A DNA stretch of 12,245 bases from Chloroflexia bacterium (lineage in GTDB: Bacteria > Chloroflexota > Chloroflexia > QHBQ01 > JADMIH01), in assembly GCA_025927935.1 (NCBI GenBank), contig JAICKM010000130.1, positions 1 to 12,245 of the forward strand, read 5' to 3'. The notes under the pieces are model-generated. The model was not told where the DNA came from and did no database searches. It saw only the letters and a list, made by a program, of their open reading frames with translations. Positions 1-6,557 of this stretch are shown here, one piece after another (the stretch's first letter is position 1; the number at the start of each line of letters is the position of its first letter). Position numbers and translations under genes: made by a program.

Positions 1-2
1 AA

Positions 3-1496
3 GCGCCCGCGCGGATTCTGTGGATCGCCCTGGCCCTTGGTTGGGCGACCGACATCCTCTTCTACGGCAAACCGCTCGGCATCTCGGTGCCGCTGTTCGT
101 GGGGCTGGCGCTGGCCGCCTTGATTGGCCTGGGGCGGCGCGAGGGCGTGGCGGCCCGGCGGGCCAACCTCTGGCTGCTGGCGCCCATCGGGTTTTTCGCC
201 GCGATGATCTTCGTGCGCGCCAACACCACGCTGACCGTGCTCAACAGCGTGGCGCTGCTCGGCTTGCTGGGCCTGCTGGTCTACTTCTACGCAGGCGGGC
301 GCCTGGGGCGGCTGGGGCTGCTCGGCTACCCCACCGTGCTCGGCCTGGTGGGCAAGCACCTCATGATCGATCCGGTGGCGCCGGTGGCCGGGGTGCGCGA
401 AGCGGTGCGCCCCAACCCGCGCACCTGGCGCCGGGCGGCGCCCGTGCTGCGCGGCGTGGCCCTGGCCGGGCCGGTGCTGTTCGTCTTCGCCGCCCTGCTC
501 GCCTCCGCCGACAGCGTCTTTGCCGGGCTGCTCGGCGATCTGCTGCAACTCAACTTCCTCACCAGCCTGCCCGAACTGCTCTGGCGGCTGGCGCTCATAG
601 GCGGGGCCGCCTGGATCGTCGCGGGCGGCCTGTTCTATGCCCTGCGCCGCCGCCACGCCCCGGAAGATGGGCCGCCGCCCGGCGCTTTCCGGCCCGCCGT
701 CAGCCTGGGCTTCGTCGAGGGCGCCACGGTGCTGGCCCTGGTCAACGGCTTGTTCCTGGTCTTCAACTGGATCCAGGTGACGTACCTGTTCAGCGGCGAG
801 GCGGCGCGCACCCTGGACTACGAGGCGTACCGCGAGTACGTGCGGCGCGGCTTCGGCGAACTGCTGGTCGTCGCGGTGCTGACCCTGATCCTCATCCTGG
901 GCCTGCGCTGGGCGGCCTGGAAGGAGACCCCGCGCGAGGGCCGCATCCTCAACGGCCTCAGCACGCTCATGATCGGCCTGGCCCTGCTGCTGCTCGGCTC
1001 GGCCTTCATGCGTATGCTCGTCTGGGAAGACATCACCTACTATATTAATACCGAGTTGCGCATCTACGTGCGCTGGTTCATCGTCTGGCTCGGCGTCGCC
1101 TTCCTCTGGCTGTTGGGCACGCTTTGGACGCGCCCCGAACGCTTTGCCATCGGCGGCTTCGTCGTCGCGCTGAGCTTCCTCGTCACCATCAACGTGGTCA
1201 ACCCCGACGCCGACGTGGCCGCCTACAACCTGGCCCGCAACGACGAACTCTCCACCCGCTACCTCTATCTGCTCTCCGCCGACGCCGTGCCCGCCCTGGC
1301 CGCGGGCCTGGATCGCACGACGGGCGAGGTGCAGCAGCGCCTGCGCGACGACCTCGCCCGTCGCCTGTGGACGATGGAGCATGACCCGACCTGGCAAGCG
1401 TGGCCCGCCTTCCACCTGGCGCGCTGGGACGCCTATCGCACGCTGACCACCCTACAGGCCGCCGGCAAACTCGACACCGCATCCGCGACGCGCTGA
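3..1496 (+). CDS. DUF4153/DUF4173-type polytopic membrane protein, 5'-truncated by window edge
   Basis: An open frame enters from the left edge (first whole codon at 3) and ends at TGA 1494-1496, giving 497 visible residues. The early residues (ALGWATDILFYGKPLGISVP) are typical of the start of the DUF4173 membrane region, so the GTG at 87 inside this segment is not the start; the true start lies upstream of the window. Many hydrophobic helices fill roughly residues 1-380, for example around APIGFFAAMIFV, ALLGLLGLLVYFY, GPVLFVFAALLAS and LIGGAAWIVAGGLFY. The family-like tail follows: a short loop with MRMLVWEDITYYINTELRIYVRW, two more helices, then a soluble end containing NVVNPDADVAAYNLARNDELSTRYLYLLSADAVPAL. 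It is an inner-membrane protein of unknown biochemical role. A MITE-like repeat begins four bases after the stop. Family assignment is from remembered motifs; function is unknown. Confidence 0.85.
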   Translation, partial: APARILWIALALGWATDILFYGKPLGISVPLFVGLALAALIGLGRREGVAARRANLWLLAPIGFFAAMIFVRANTTLTVLNSVALLGLLGLLVYFYAGGRLGRLGLLGYPTVLGLVGKHLMIDPVAPVAGVREAVRPNPRTWRRAAPVLRGVALAGPVLFVFAALLASADSVFAGLLGDLLQLNFLTSLPELLWRLALIGGAAWIVAGGLFYALRRRHAPEDGPPPGAFRPAVSLGFVEGATVLALVNGLFLVFNWIQVTYLFSGEAARTLDYEAYREYVRRGFGELLVVAVLTLILILGLRWAAWKETPREGRILNGLSTLMIGLALLLLGSAFMRMLVWEDITYYINTELRIYVRWFIVWLGVAFLWLLGTLWTRPERFAIGGFVVALSFLVTINVVNPDADVAAYNLARNDELSTRYLYLLSADAVPALAAGLDRTTGEVQQRLRDDLARRLWTMEHDPTWQAWPAFHLARWDAYRTLTTLQAAGKLDTASATR

Positions 1497-1499
1497 CGA

Positions 1500-1687
1500 G
1501 TGGTCCGTGGTCAGTAAACCAGTCGGGGAGTGTGCCACGTTACCCGCAGCGAAGAGTCGCGGCTCGCGGGGAACGAGACGGAGATTCTTCGCTATGCTCA
1601 GAATGACAGATTCCCTGCGACAGACTGTTCAGCATGACAAAGATGCGGTGCGCATCTACTGATCACGGACCACCGACCACGGACCAC
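1500..1687. repeat. MITE-like intergenic repeat with terminal inverted repeats
   Basis: The left arm GTGGTCCGTGGTCAGTA (1500-1516) is matched at 16 of 17 positions by the reverse complement of 1657-1673 (TACTGATCACGGACCAC). A further copy of the outer part, GACCACGGACCAC, follows at 1675-1687. The interior has no plausible gene. It contains an inverted pair GCGAAGA (1549-1555)/TCTTCGC (1586-1592), two similar ends CTCAGAATGACAG (about 1598-1610) and TTCAGCATGACAAAG (about 1628-1642), and a perfect 7-bp hairpin AGATGCG-GTG-CGCATCT (1641-1657). The structure resembles small non-coding interspersed repeats found between genes in many bacteria. No transposase is present, so any movement would need a helper elsewhere. 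Copy number in the genome cannot be seen here. Confidence 0.6.
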
Positions 1688-1717
1688 CCATCGTCACGCA
1701 GCACTCGTCCGCCCCGT

Positions 1718-1746
1718 TTGTGTTTTTGGCCCGCGCCTACTATAAT
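1718..1746 (+). promoter_or_regulatory. sigma70-type promoter of the MalT/BTAD regulator
   Basis: TTGTGT (1718-1723), a 17-bp spacer and a perfect TATAAT (1741-1746) lie upstream of the regulator gene. The AT-rich -10 stands out sharply in very GC-rich DNA. Predicted transcription start is about 1752-1755, giving a leader of roughly 105-110 nt before the ATG at 1861. The promoter lies just outside the MITE-like repeat. Confidence 0.65.
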
Positions 1747-1860
1747 ATGAGGAGCAACTTGGCAGGCTCAGGAACCGGCTCGGCTGGACGCCATCTGCGG
1801 CGCGTTGTGGCGCGCGCCCGCGAGTTCCAGACGGCGGGGTCCTCAGGAAAGCGGTGAAGC

Positions 1861-4800
1861 ATGTCGCCCGAACCCGTGGGCGGGTCGAAGACGCCGCGGC
1901 TGTTCGCCTCGAAGACGCGCATACCGCTGCCGCCGCCTCACTTCTTGAGCCGGCCGCGGTTGCTGGCGCCTCTGCGCGCCGGCCTCGAACGCAAACTGAC
2001 CGTGGTCATTGCCCCGGCCGGCTTCGGCAAGACCACGCTGGTCGCCGAACTGGCCCGTGAGTTGGGGTCCGACGCCGCCTGGCTGACACTCGATCCCAGC
2101 GATCACGACCTCTCCATCTTCGCCCATTACCTGGTCGAAGCCCTGGCCCAGGCCCGGCCGGGCTTCGGCACGGCGACGCGCGCCTGGCTGGCAGCTACGC
2201 CCGCCCCCGCCGCCCAGACCGAGGAACTGGCGGCGCTCCTGCTCGGCGAGTTGGAGGACATCGGCGGCGGGCGCCTGGTGCTGTTCCTCGACGATTTCCA
2301 CGAGGTCAGCGACAGCGAGAGCATTACCAAGCTGGTCGATCTGATCGTGCGCTACCTGCCGCCGCATATCCGCGTGGTCCTCAGCGCGCGGCGGCCCCCG
2401 GCGCTCACCACCACCCGCTTGCTGGTCCAACAACAGATCAGCGGCGTGGGCACCGACGATCTGCGCTTCAACCTGGCCGAGACCGAGACCTGGCTCGCCG
2501 CCGGGCCGGCGCCGGGCGACTCCGCTGCGGGGCAGCATCTGGTCCAGATCACCGAGGGCTGGGTCACGGGCATGATCCTGCAAGCCGCCGTGACCGTCCC
2601 TCCGCAACCCGGTGCCACCTCGGAACAACTCTATGCCTACCTGTCGAGCGAAGTGCTCGAACGGCAGCCACCGGCCATCCAGGAGTTCTTGCTGCGCGCC
2701 GCCACGCTGACCCACCTGACTGTGGCGCTCTGCCAGGCCGTGCTGGCGGTGGAGGACGCAGCGGGCACCCTGCGCTGGATCCACGACCAGCAACTGTTTC
2801 TTACCGCCGTGGGCGGGCGCGAAGCGCCGCACTACCGGCTGCATCAGTTGTTCCGCGAGTTCCTTGCCGCCCGGCTGCGCGCGAATGACCCGGCGGAGTT
2901 CACCCGGCTGCATCAGCGCGCGGCGGCCTATTTTGAGCGCCACGGCGACCCCGGCCAGGCGATGGGCCACCTGTTCGCTGTGGACGCGTGGGATGCGGCG
3001 GCGGCTCTTGCCGCCCGCGTGGGGGCCGGCGAGATTAGCGCCGGGCGCGTGGAGCGGGTGGAGCGCTGGCTGACCACCTTCCCCGAGGCGGAGCGCCAGG
3101 CTCGGCCCGCCCTCTTGCTGCTGGAGACCCGGATGCTCTCAGCCCAGGGCCAATATGCCAAAGCCGGGGAGTTGCTGGCGCGCGCCGAGCGCCTGTTCCA
3201 GGAGGCCGGCGACCGGCCCGGCCAGGCCGAGGTGCTGGCCCTGCGCGCCCGCCTGGCCGCGGCCCGCAGCGATGGGCGCCAGATGGTCGAGTTTGCCCGC
3301 CAGGCCCTCGCCATCCGCGAGGCGACCGCCGCCGTGCGCGCCCAGGCCCAGCACGCCGCTGCCATCGGCTATGCCCTCATGGGCGACGCCGCCCGCTCGG
3401 ATGCCGCCTTTGCCACGGCCCGCGACGCCTATGCTGCCCTGGGCGACGTGCAAAACACGGCCATGCTCAGTTCCGACTGGGGCTACCTGCTGCTCATGCG
3501 TGATGAGCGCGACGCGGCGGCCGAGCAGCTCGAAAGAGCGCGCGAACATGCCCGGCAGGCGCACAACGTCCGTTTGCAGGCCGGTGTTCTGTCTAATCTG
3601 GCCTCCGTGCAGCAGGTGCAGGGCGAACTTCGTCTCGCGGAGACCAACATGCGCGCGGCGCTCGACATCGCGCGCAACTTGCACTGGCGGCGGCTGGAGG
3701 CCGAGATCCTGCTACGCCTGGCCGATAACACCCTGGAACTGAGCGGGCCGCCCGCCGCACAGCCGCTCTATGAGGAGGCCAGCGAGGTGGGCCGCCGGGC
3801 GGCGCCCGCCGTGGTGGTGGGCGCGCTGGCCGGGCAGGCCCGCTGTGCCCGCCGCCTGGGCCGCTATCCTGAGGCGATCCGGCTCGCCCAGCAAGGTCTC
3901 GACACGGCCCGCGCCGGCGAGATGCCCCTGGAGACGGCCCTGTGCCGCCTGGAGCTAGGCGCCGCCACTCTGGTGCATTCATCCGAAGATGCCTTACCGC
4001 TCTTGCGCGACGCCGAGCAAGCCCTGGTGGCTCTCGGCAATAAGCGCGAAGCGACCCGCGCCGCCGCGATCCTGGCGACGGTGCTCTTTGCCACGGGCGA
4101 CTTCGTGGGCGCCGACGCGGCGCTGGACCGGGCGGCCACGGCCGGCGAAGCTCGCGGCACCACGGCCTACCTCACGCCCGAACTCGCCACGATCCACGGC
4201 TTGCCACTGTTGCGCCGGGCGGGCGGCGAGGAGGGGCGCTATGCCGCCCTCTTTGCCGCCGTCACCCAGTACCTGGCCGCTGAACACGAGACGGAGAGCG
4301 GCGGCCCGACGCCGGTGGACAGCGGCATCCAGATCGTGCGCGGGCGGCCCCGCCTGCTCGAAGTCTACGGTCTCGGGCAGGCCAACGTCTATTGCGACGG
4401 CGTGCTGTTGGCGCGCGCCGATTGGCAAAGTGCCACCGCCAAGGAACTGTTCTTTTATTTCATCGAACACCCCGATGGCTTGCGGAAAGAACTCATCCAG
4501 GCCGCGCTCTGGCCGGATCAAACGCTGAGCCGGGCCAACGACAATTTCCACACGTCGCTCAAGCGGCTGCGTAAAGCGGTGGGCATGGAAATCGTCAAGA
4601 TCGAAGAGGCCGTCTACCGGCTCAACCCCACGCTGGCCCTCTGGCACGACGGCGCCGAGGCCCTGGCCCTGATCGAGCAGGCTAATGAGATGCGCGATCT
4701 CGACGAAGCGCGCCGCGCTTTCACCGCCGCTGCGGCCTTGCTCAAAGGGGCGTTCGCCGAAGAGTTCTACCGTGACTGGGCCGGTGCGCGCCGCCAGTTC

Positions 4801-5109
4801 TGGCAGACCCGCACTCGCGAAGTGCTGATGTGGCTGGCCGACGACGCCACGCGCACCGGCGATTTCACCGCGGCTGTGCTCTGGGGCCAGCGGTTGCTGG
4901 CAATCGATCCCCTGGACGAATCGGCCCACGGCCTGCTCATGCGTATTTATGCCGCCGCCGGCAGCCCAGCCAAGCTCAGCCAGCAATACCACGAACTCTG
5001 CCGGATTTTGCAGTACGAGCTAAGCGGCACCCCCAGCCCGGAAACGACCGCTCTGTACAAGCGCCTGCTCAACACCGATCCGGGGCAAGCCCAGTTCCCT
5101 GCGCGCTAG
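1861..5109 (+). CDS. MalT-like STAND ATPase transcriptional regulator with C-terminal winged helix and BTAD
   Basis: This is a 1082-aa predicted ATP-dependent transcriptional activator. The ATPase has Walker A APAGFGKTT (51-59) and Walker B LVLFLDDFHEV (139-149). GWVTGMILQA (about 233-242) and the arm motif LHQLFREFL (about 327-335) are typical of the MalT family. Residues about 345-800 are Ala/Leu/Arg-rich helical repeats consistent with a TPR superhelix, the usual inducer-binding region. At about 831-921 there is an OmpR-like winged helix (ATAKELFFYFIEHPDGLRKE, then a second helix with NDNFHTSLKRLRKAV). The end, about 922-1070, is a bacterial transcriptional activator domain (WGQRLLAIDPLDESAHGLLM, then YHELCRILQYELSGTPSPET). 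Classical MalT ends in a LuxR helix-turn-helix; AfsR-type SARPs carry the winged helix and BTAD at the N-terminus, so the order here is reversed. ATG 1861 is preceded by AGGAAA at 1845-1850. The ligand is unknown. Confidence 0.9.
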   Translation: MSPEPVGGSKTPRLFASKTRIPLPPPHFLSRPRLLAPLRAGLERKLTVVIAPAGFGKTTLVAELARELGSDAAWLTLDPSDHDLSIFAHYLVEALAQARPGFGTATRAWLAATPAPAAQTEELAALLLGELEDIGGGRLVLFLDDFHEVSDSESITKLVDLIVRYLPPHIRVVLSARRPPALTTTRLLVQQQISGVGTDDLRFNLAETETWLAAGPAPGDSAAGQHLVQITEGWVTGMILQAAVTVPPQPGATSEQLYAYLSSEVLERQPPAIQEFLLRAATLTHLTVALCQAVLAVEDAAGTLRWIHDQQLFLTAVGGREAPHYRLHQLFREFLAARLRANDPAEFTRLHQRAAAYFERHGDPGQAMGHLFAVDAWDAAAALAARVGAGEISAGRVERVERWLTTFPEAERQARPALLLLETRMLSAQGQYAKAGELLARAERLFQEAGDRPGQAEVLALRARLAAARSDGRQMVEFARQALAIREATAAVRAQAQHAAAIGYALMGDAARSDAAFATARDAYAALGDVQNTAMLSSDWGYLLLMRDERDAAAEQLERAREHARQAHNVRLQAGVLSNLASVQQVQGELRLAETNMRAALDIARNLHWRRLEAEILLRLADNTLELSGPPAAQPLYEEASEVGRRAAPAVVVGALAGQARCARRLGRYPEAIRLAQQGLDTARAGEMPLETALCRLELGAATLVHSSEDALPLLRDAEQALVALGNKREATRAAAILATVLFATGDFVGADAALDRAATAGEARGTTAYLTPELATIHGLPLLRRAGGEEGRYAALFAAVTQYLAAEHETESGGPTPVDSGIQIVRGRPRLLEVYGLGQANVYCDGVLLARADWQSATAKELFFYFIEHPDGLRKELIQAALWPDQTLSRANDNFHTSLKRLRKAVGMEIVKIEEAVYRLNPTLALWHDGAEALALIEQANEMRDLDEARRAFTAAAALLKGAFAEEFYRDWAGARRQFWQTRTREVLMWLADDATRTGDFTAAVLWGQRLLAIDPLDESAHGLLMRIYAAAGSPAKLSQQYHELCRILQYELSGTPSPETTALYKRLLNTDPGQAQFPAR

Positions 5110-5133
5110 CCCCGCCGCTCCTTCCCCTACGCG

Positions 5134-5193
5134 CCCCGCCATCTGGTCGTCCACTCAGTGAGGAGATGGGCGGCGGGGCCGGTTGCAACCCGG
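5134..5193 (+). terminator. dyad downstream of the regulator, possible terminator or REP-like sequence
   Basis: CCCCGCCATCT (5134-5144) can pair with AGATGGGCGGCGGGG (5164-5178) apart from four bulged bases. A second small dyad CCGGTTGCAACCCGG (5179-5193) follows directly, with the perfect palindrome GGTTGCAACC at its core. They start 25 bp after the regulator stop, so termination is plausible, but no T-run follows. The second dyad and its flank (GGCTCCTAC) look like short GC-rich palindromic repeats scattered in some Chloroflexota genomes. Confidence 0.35.
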
Positions 5194-5579
5194 CTCCTAC
5201 AGCACGATAACCTGCGCCCCCGTTTGCGAGTCCTCGGCGAGACTTGTTCGTCTTAGTGCTAAGCGAGTATCGTCCTGCGCCACACCTTCGATCTACCACC
5301 CGTTGAATACTGTAGCATACCTGGCCTGGAGCGGGCAGCACGATGTTGCGCTCTTGAGACGGCAGCGGGAATTGGCCGCCGCCGTCCACGGCCCCGGTTC
5401 GTCGCCGGAGGCCACCCCATGTGCGCCGGTGGCGTGACGGCCCGGCGCGCCCATCTGTTGCGGCACGGGCCTGCCGGCCCTCGGGATGCTACCCCGGCAC
5501 GGCGTCCTTTTGCCCCTGCAACCAGGTCAATCGCGCCTCGATCTGAAATTGGTGCAAGATTCGTCCCATTTCCGGTGGT
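5194..5579. other. intergenic stretch with no convincing gene
   Basis: No open frame here looks like a real protein: the plus-strand frames at 5183-5437 and 5419-5874 are Ala/Arg/Pro-rich and lack a recognisable family. Small dyads such as CTTAG-TG-CTAAG (about 5254-5265) are present but not distinctive. On the minus strand a 26-codon frame (5489-5569) is discussed as a weak observation. No tRNA-like fold was seen. The stretch is best described as upstream spacer, possibly with decayed sequence. Confidence 0.5.
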
Positions 5580-5580
5580 T

Positions 5581-5615
5581 TTGTCAGAGGTTCGTCAGAA
5601 CCCCCCTGCTACAAT
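5581..5615 (+). promoter_or_regulatory. promoter P1 with 11-bp direct-repeat operator and extended -10
   Basis: TACAAT at 5610-5615 is preceded by TG at 5607-5608, making an extended -10. No good -35 lies 16-18 bp upstream. That space is occupied by two half-sites in 11-bp register, TTGTCAGAGGT (5581-5591) and TCGTCAGAACC (5592-5602). Such half-sites next to the -10 are the usual layout for activation by OmpR/PhoB-type or SARP winged-helix proteins. Predicted start is near 5622. Confidence 0.6.
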
Positions 5616-5653
5616 AGCGGTGTTGAGAAAAGCGGGGGCCACCACCAATGACT

Positions 5654-5688
5654 TTGTCAGAGGTTCGTCAGAACCCCCTTGCTACAAT
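5654..5688 (+). promoter_or_regulatory. promoter P2, near-identical copy of P1
   Basis: Half-sites TTGTCAGAGGT (5654-5664) and TCGTCAGAACC (5665-5675) precede TG (5680-5681) and TACAAT (5683-5688), with the same spacing as P1. The predicted transcription start is about 5695, leaving a leader of about 57 nt before the ATG at 5752. As in P1, the -35 region carries the operator-like repeats rather than a consensus hexamer. Confidence 0.6.
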
Positions 5689-5696
5689 ATCGAGGT

Positions 5697-5717
5697 TCGG
5701 ATGCAAACGACATCCGA
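5697..5717 (+). other. 5' leader stem-loop at the P2 start
   Basis: TCGGATG (5697-5703) pairs perfectly with CATCCGA (5711-5717) around a 7-nt loop CAAACGA. It falls within a few bases of the predicted P2 start, so the P2 transcript would begin with a hairpin. Such 5' hairpins often protect mRNA from decay; that role is inferred. In P1 transcripts it would be internal. Confidence 0.4.
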
Positions 5718-5751
5718 TGGGACCAAATTGATGCACCAGAAGGAGTTTGCT

Positions 5752-5874
5752 ATGAAGACCCGTCTATTCAATATCGATCCGCGTGTTGTGTATGTGCTGC
5801 TGATGCTGAGCGCGATGGCTGCCGCGGCCGGGGCCGGCGTGGGTCCCGACATGTATCACTTGTCGATGCCGTAA
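5752..5874 (+). CDS. 40-aa hydrophobic peptide, membrane-anchored or exported
   Basis: ATG 5752 follows a strong ribosome-binding site (AGAAGGAG, 5738-5745) at 6-nt spacing, and TAA lies at 5872-5874. The peptide starts with the basic MKTR, then FNIDPR, a hydrophobic span VVYVLLMLSAMAAAAGAGVG (residues 12-31) and a short tail PDMYHLSMP. This could be a single-pass membrane peptide. It could also be an exported peptide with a signal-peptidase-like Ala-rich site near AAAAGAG that releases a tail of roughly 10-14 residues. It is the first gene after P1/P2 and lies 15 bp before the DUF5317 gene, so the two are probably co-transcribed. I recognise no family. The strong RBS and placement argue for a real gene; function is unknown. 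Confidence 0.7.
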   Translation: MKTRLFNIDPRVVYVLLMLSAMAAAAGAGVGPDMYHLSMP

Positions 5875-5889
5875 GGTAGGTTCCGCACC

Positions 5890-6546
5890 ATGCTCTTATT
5901 TCTCGTCCCGCTGGTCTTAGCGTTGCTGGCAATGTTGCTGGGCGGGCGACCGGAAAAACTCGCGGCGCTCCCGTTTCGGGCCATCTGGATAGTCTTGATC
6001 GCCTTTGGCGTCCAATGGATCGTGGTACGCATTCCCGGCACCGATCCGGTGCCTCTGCTGGGCGGCGTGGTCGTCGCCTCGTACACGATACTCCTCGGCT
6101 TCTTATGGCTGAATCGCCGGCTGCCGGGATTGAAACTGGCGCTGGCCGGGACGCTATTGAACCTGGTGGTGCTGACGGCCAATGGCGGCTTTATGCCGGT
6201 GGCCCCCGCCACGTTAGCCGCCGTTCACCTGGAGCGCCCCAATGCGGTCATTGGGCAACGCGTCGCACTCAGTAAGGATGTATTGCTGCCTCCCGATCGG
6301 GCGGTGCTGGCGGCCCTCGGTGATCGTCTGACGATCGCGTGGCCGATCCCGCAAGCCCTGAGCATTGGCGATCTGCTGGTCGCCGCGGGCGTGGGGTGGT
6401 TAGTTCTCGCCGGGATGGAGCCACGGCTCCGCGGGGCCCGGCGACGGAAAGCGCGTCAACAGGGCACCGCTGCACCCATCGGCTCTCGAACAGCCGACGG
6501 ACGCCCACTGGCCGGCGCAATTGATGGCGGCGCCACCGCCGAGTGA
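5890..6546 (+). CDS. DUF5317 family membrane protein
   Basis: The 218-aa protein begins at ATG 5890, 15 bp after the small peptide gene, with AAGGTAGG just upstream as ribosome-binding site. Hydrophobic segments lie at about 3-17, 31-49, 57-75, 80-97 and 158-176, so about five membrane helices are expected. The motif TANGGFMPV (96-104) after the fourth helix and SIGDLLVAAGVGWLV (158-172) at the fifth are the features I associate with DUF5317; the loop between them (about 105-157) should be extracytoplasmic or form a small domain. The tail from about 177 is basic, then disordered (RLRGARRRKARQQ and a Gly/Ala-rich end). The family has no known biochemical function. It sits between a small hydrophobic peptide and a small helical protein, suggesting a membrane component of a signalling unit; that is inference. 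Base composition is visibly less GC-extreme than in the neighbours. Confidence 0.75.
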   Translation: MLLFLVPLVLALLAMLLGGRPEKLAALPFRAIWIVLIAFGVQWIVVRIPGTDPVPLLGGVVVASYTILLGFLWLNRRLPGLKLALAGTLLNLVVLTANGGFMPVAPATLAAVHLERPNAVIGQRVALSKDVLLPPDRAVLAALGDRLTIAWPIPQALSIGDLLVAAGVGWLVLAGMEPRLRGARRRKARQQGTAAPIGSRTADGRPLAGAIDGGATAE

Positions 6547-6557
6547 GGAGACACCAA

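Larger units (their letters stand above)
5580..5692 (+). repeat. tandem direct repeat of a 40-bp promoter module
   Basis: Bases 5580-5619 and 5653-5692 are identical at 38 of 40 positions, with a 73-bp period and a unique 33-bp spacer. The two differences are C to T at module position 28 and G to T at position 38. Each copy contains two GTCAGA-centred half-sites and TGCTACAATA. The conserved part stops shortly after the -10 element, so what was duplicated (or kept) is the promoter itself. Confidence 0.9.

Noticed and set aside
20..1048. 342-codon plus-strand frame overlapping the DUF4173 gene
   Set aside because: Arg/Ala/Gly-rich translation without domains, in another frame over a clear membrane-protein gene.
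1641..1657. Hairpin AGATGCG-GTG-CGCATCT as terminator of the DUF4173 gene
   Set aside because: It is 145 bp after the stop, inside the MITE-like repeat, with no T-run; treated as part of the repeat.
1843..2970. 375-codon minus-strand frame opposite the regulator
   Set aside because: Gly/Arg/Gln-rich shadow of a strongly supported plus-strand gene; no recognisable domain.
3994..4992. 332-codon minus-strand frame opposite the regulator C-terminus
   Set aside because: Antisense shadow of the winged-helix/BTAD coding region, typical of high-GC DNA.
5581..5615. TTGTCA (5581-5586) as the -35 of P1
   Set aside because: It matches the consensus at five of six bases but lies 23 bp from TACAAT, too far for a sigma70 spacer; it fits better as an operator half-site.
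5580..5692. Two 40-bp repeats with a 33-bp spacer as a mini CRISPR array
   Set aside because: Only two units, no cas genes, and each unit contains a -10 element placed before a gene; a duplicated promoter explains it better.
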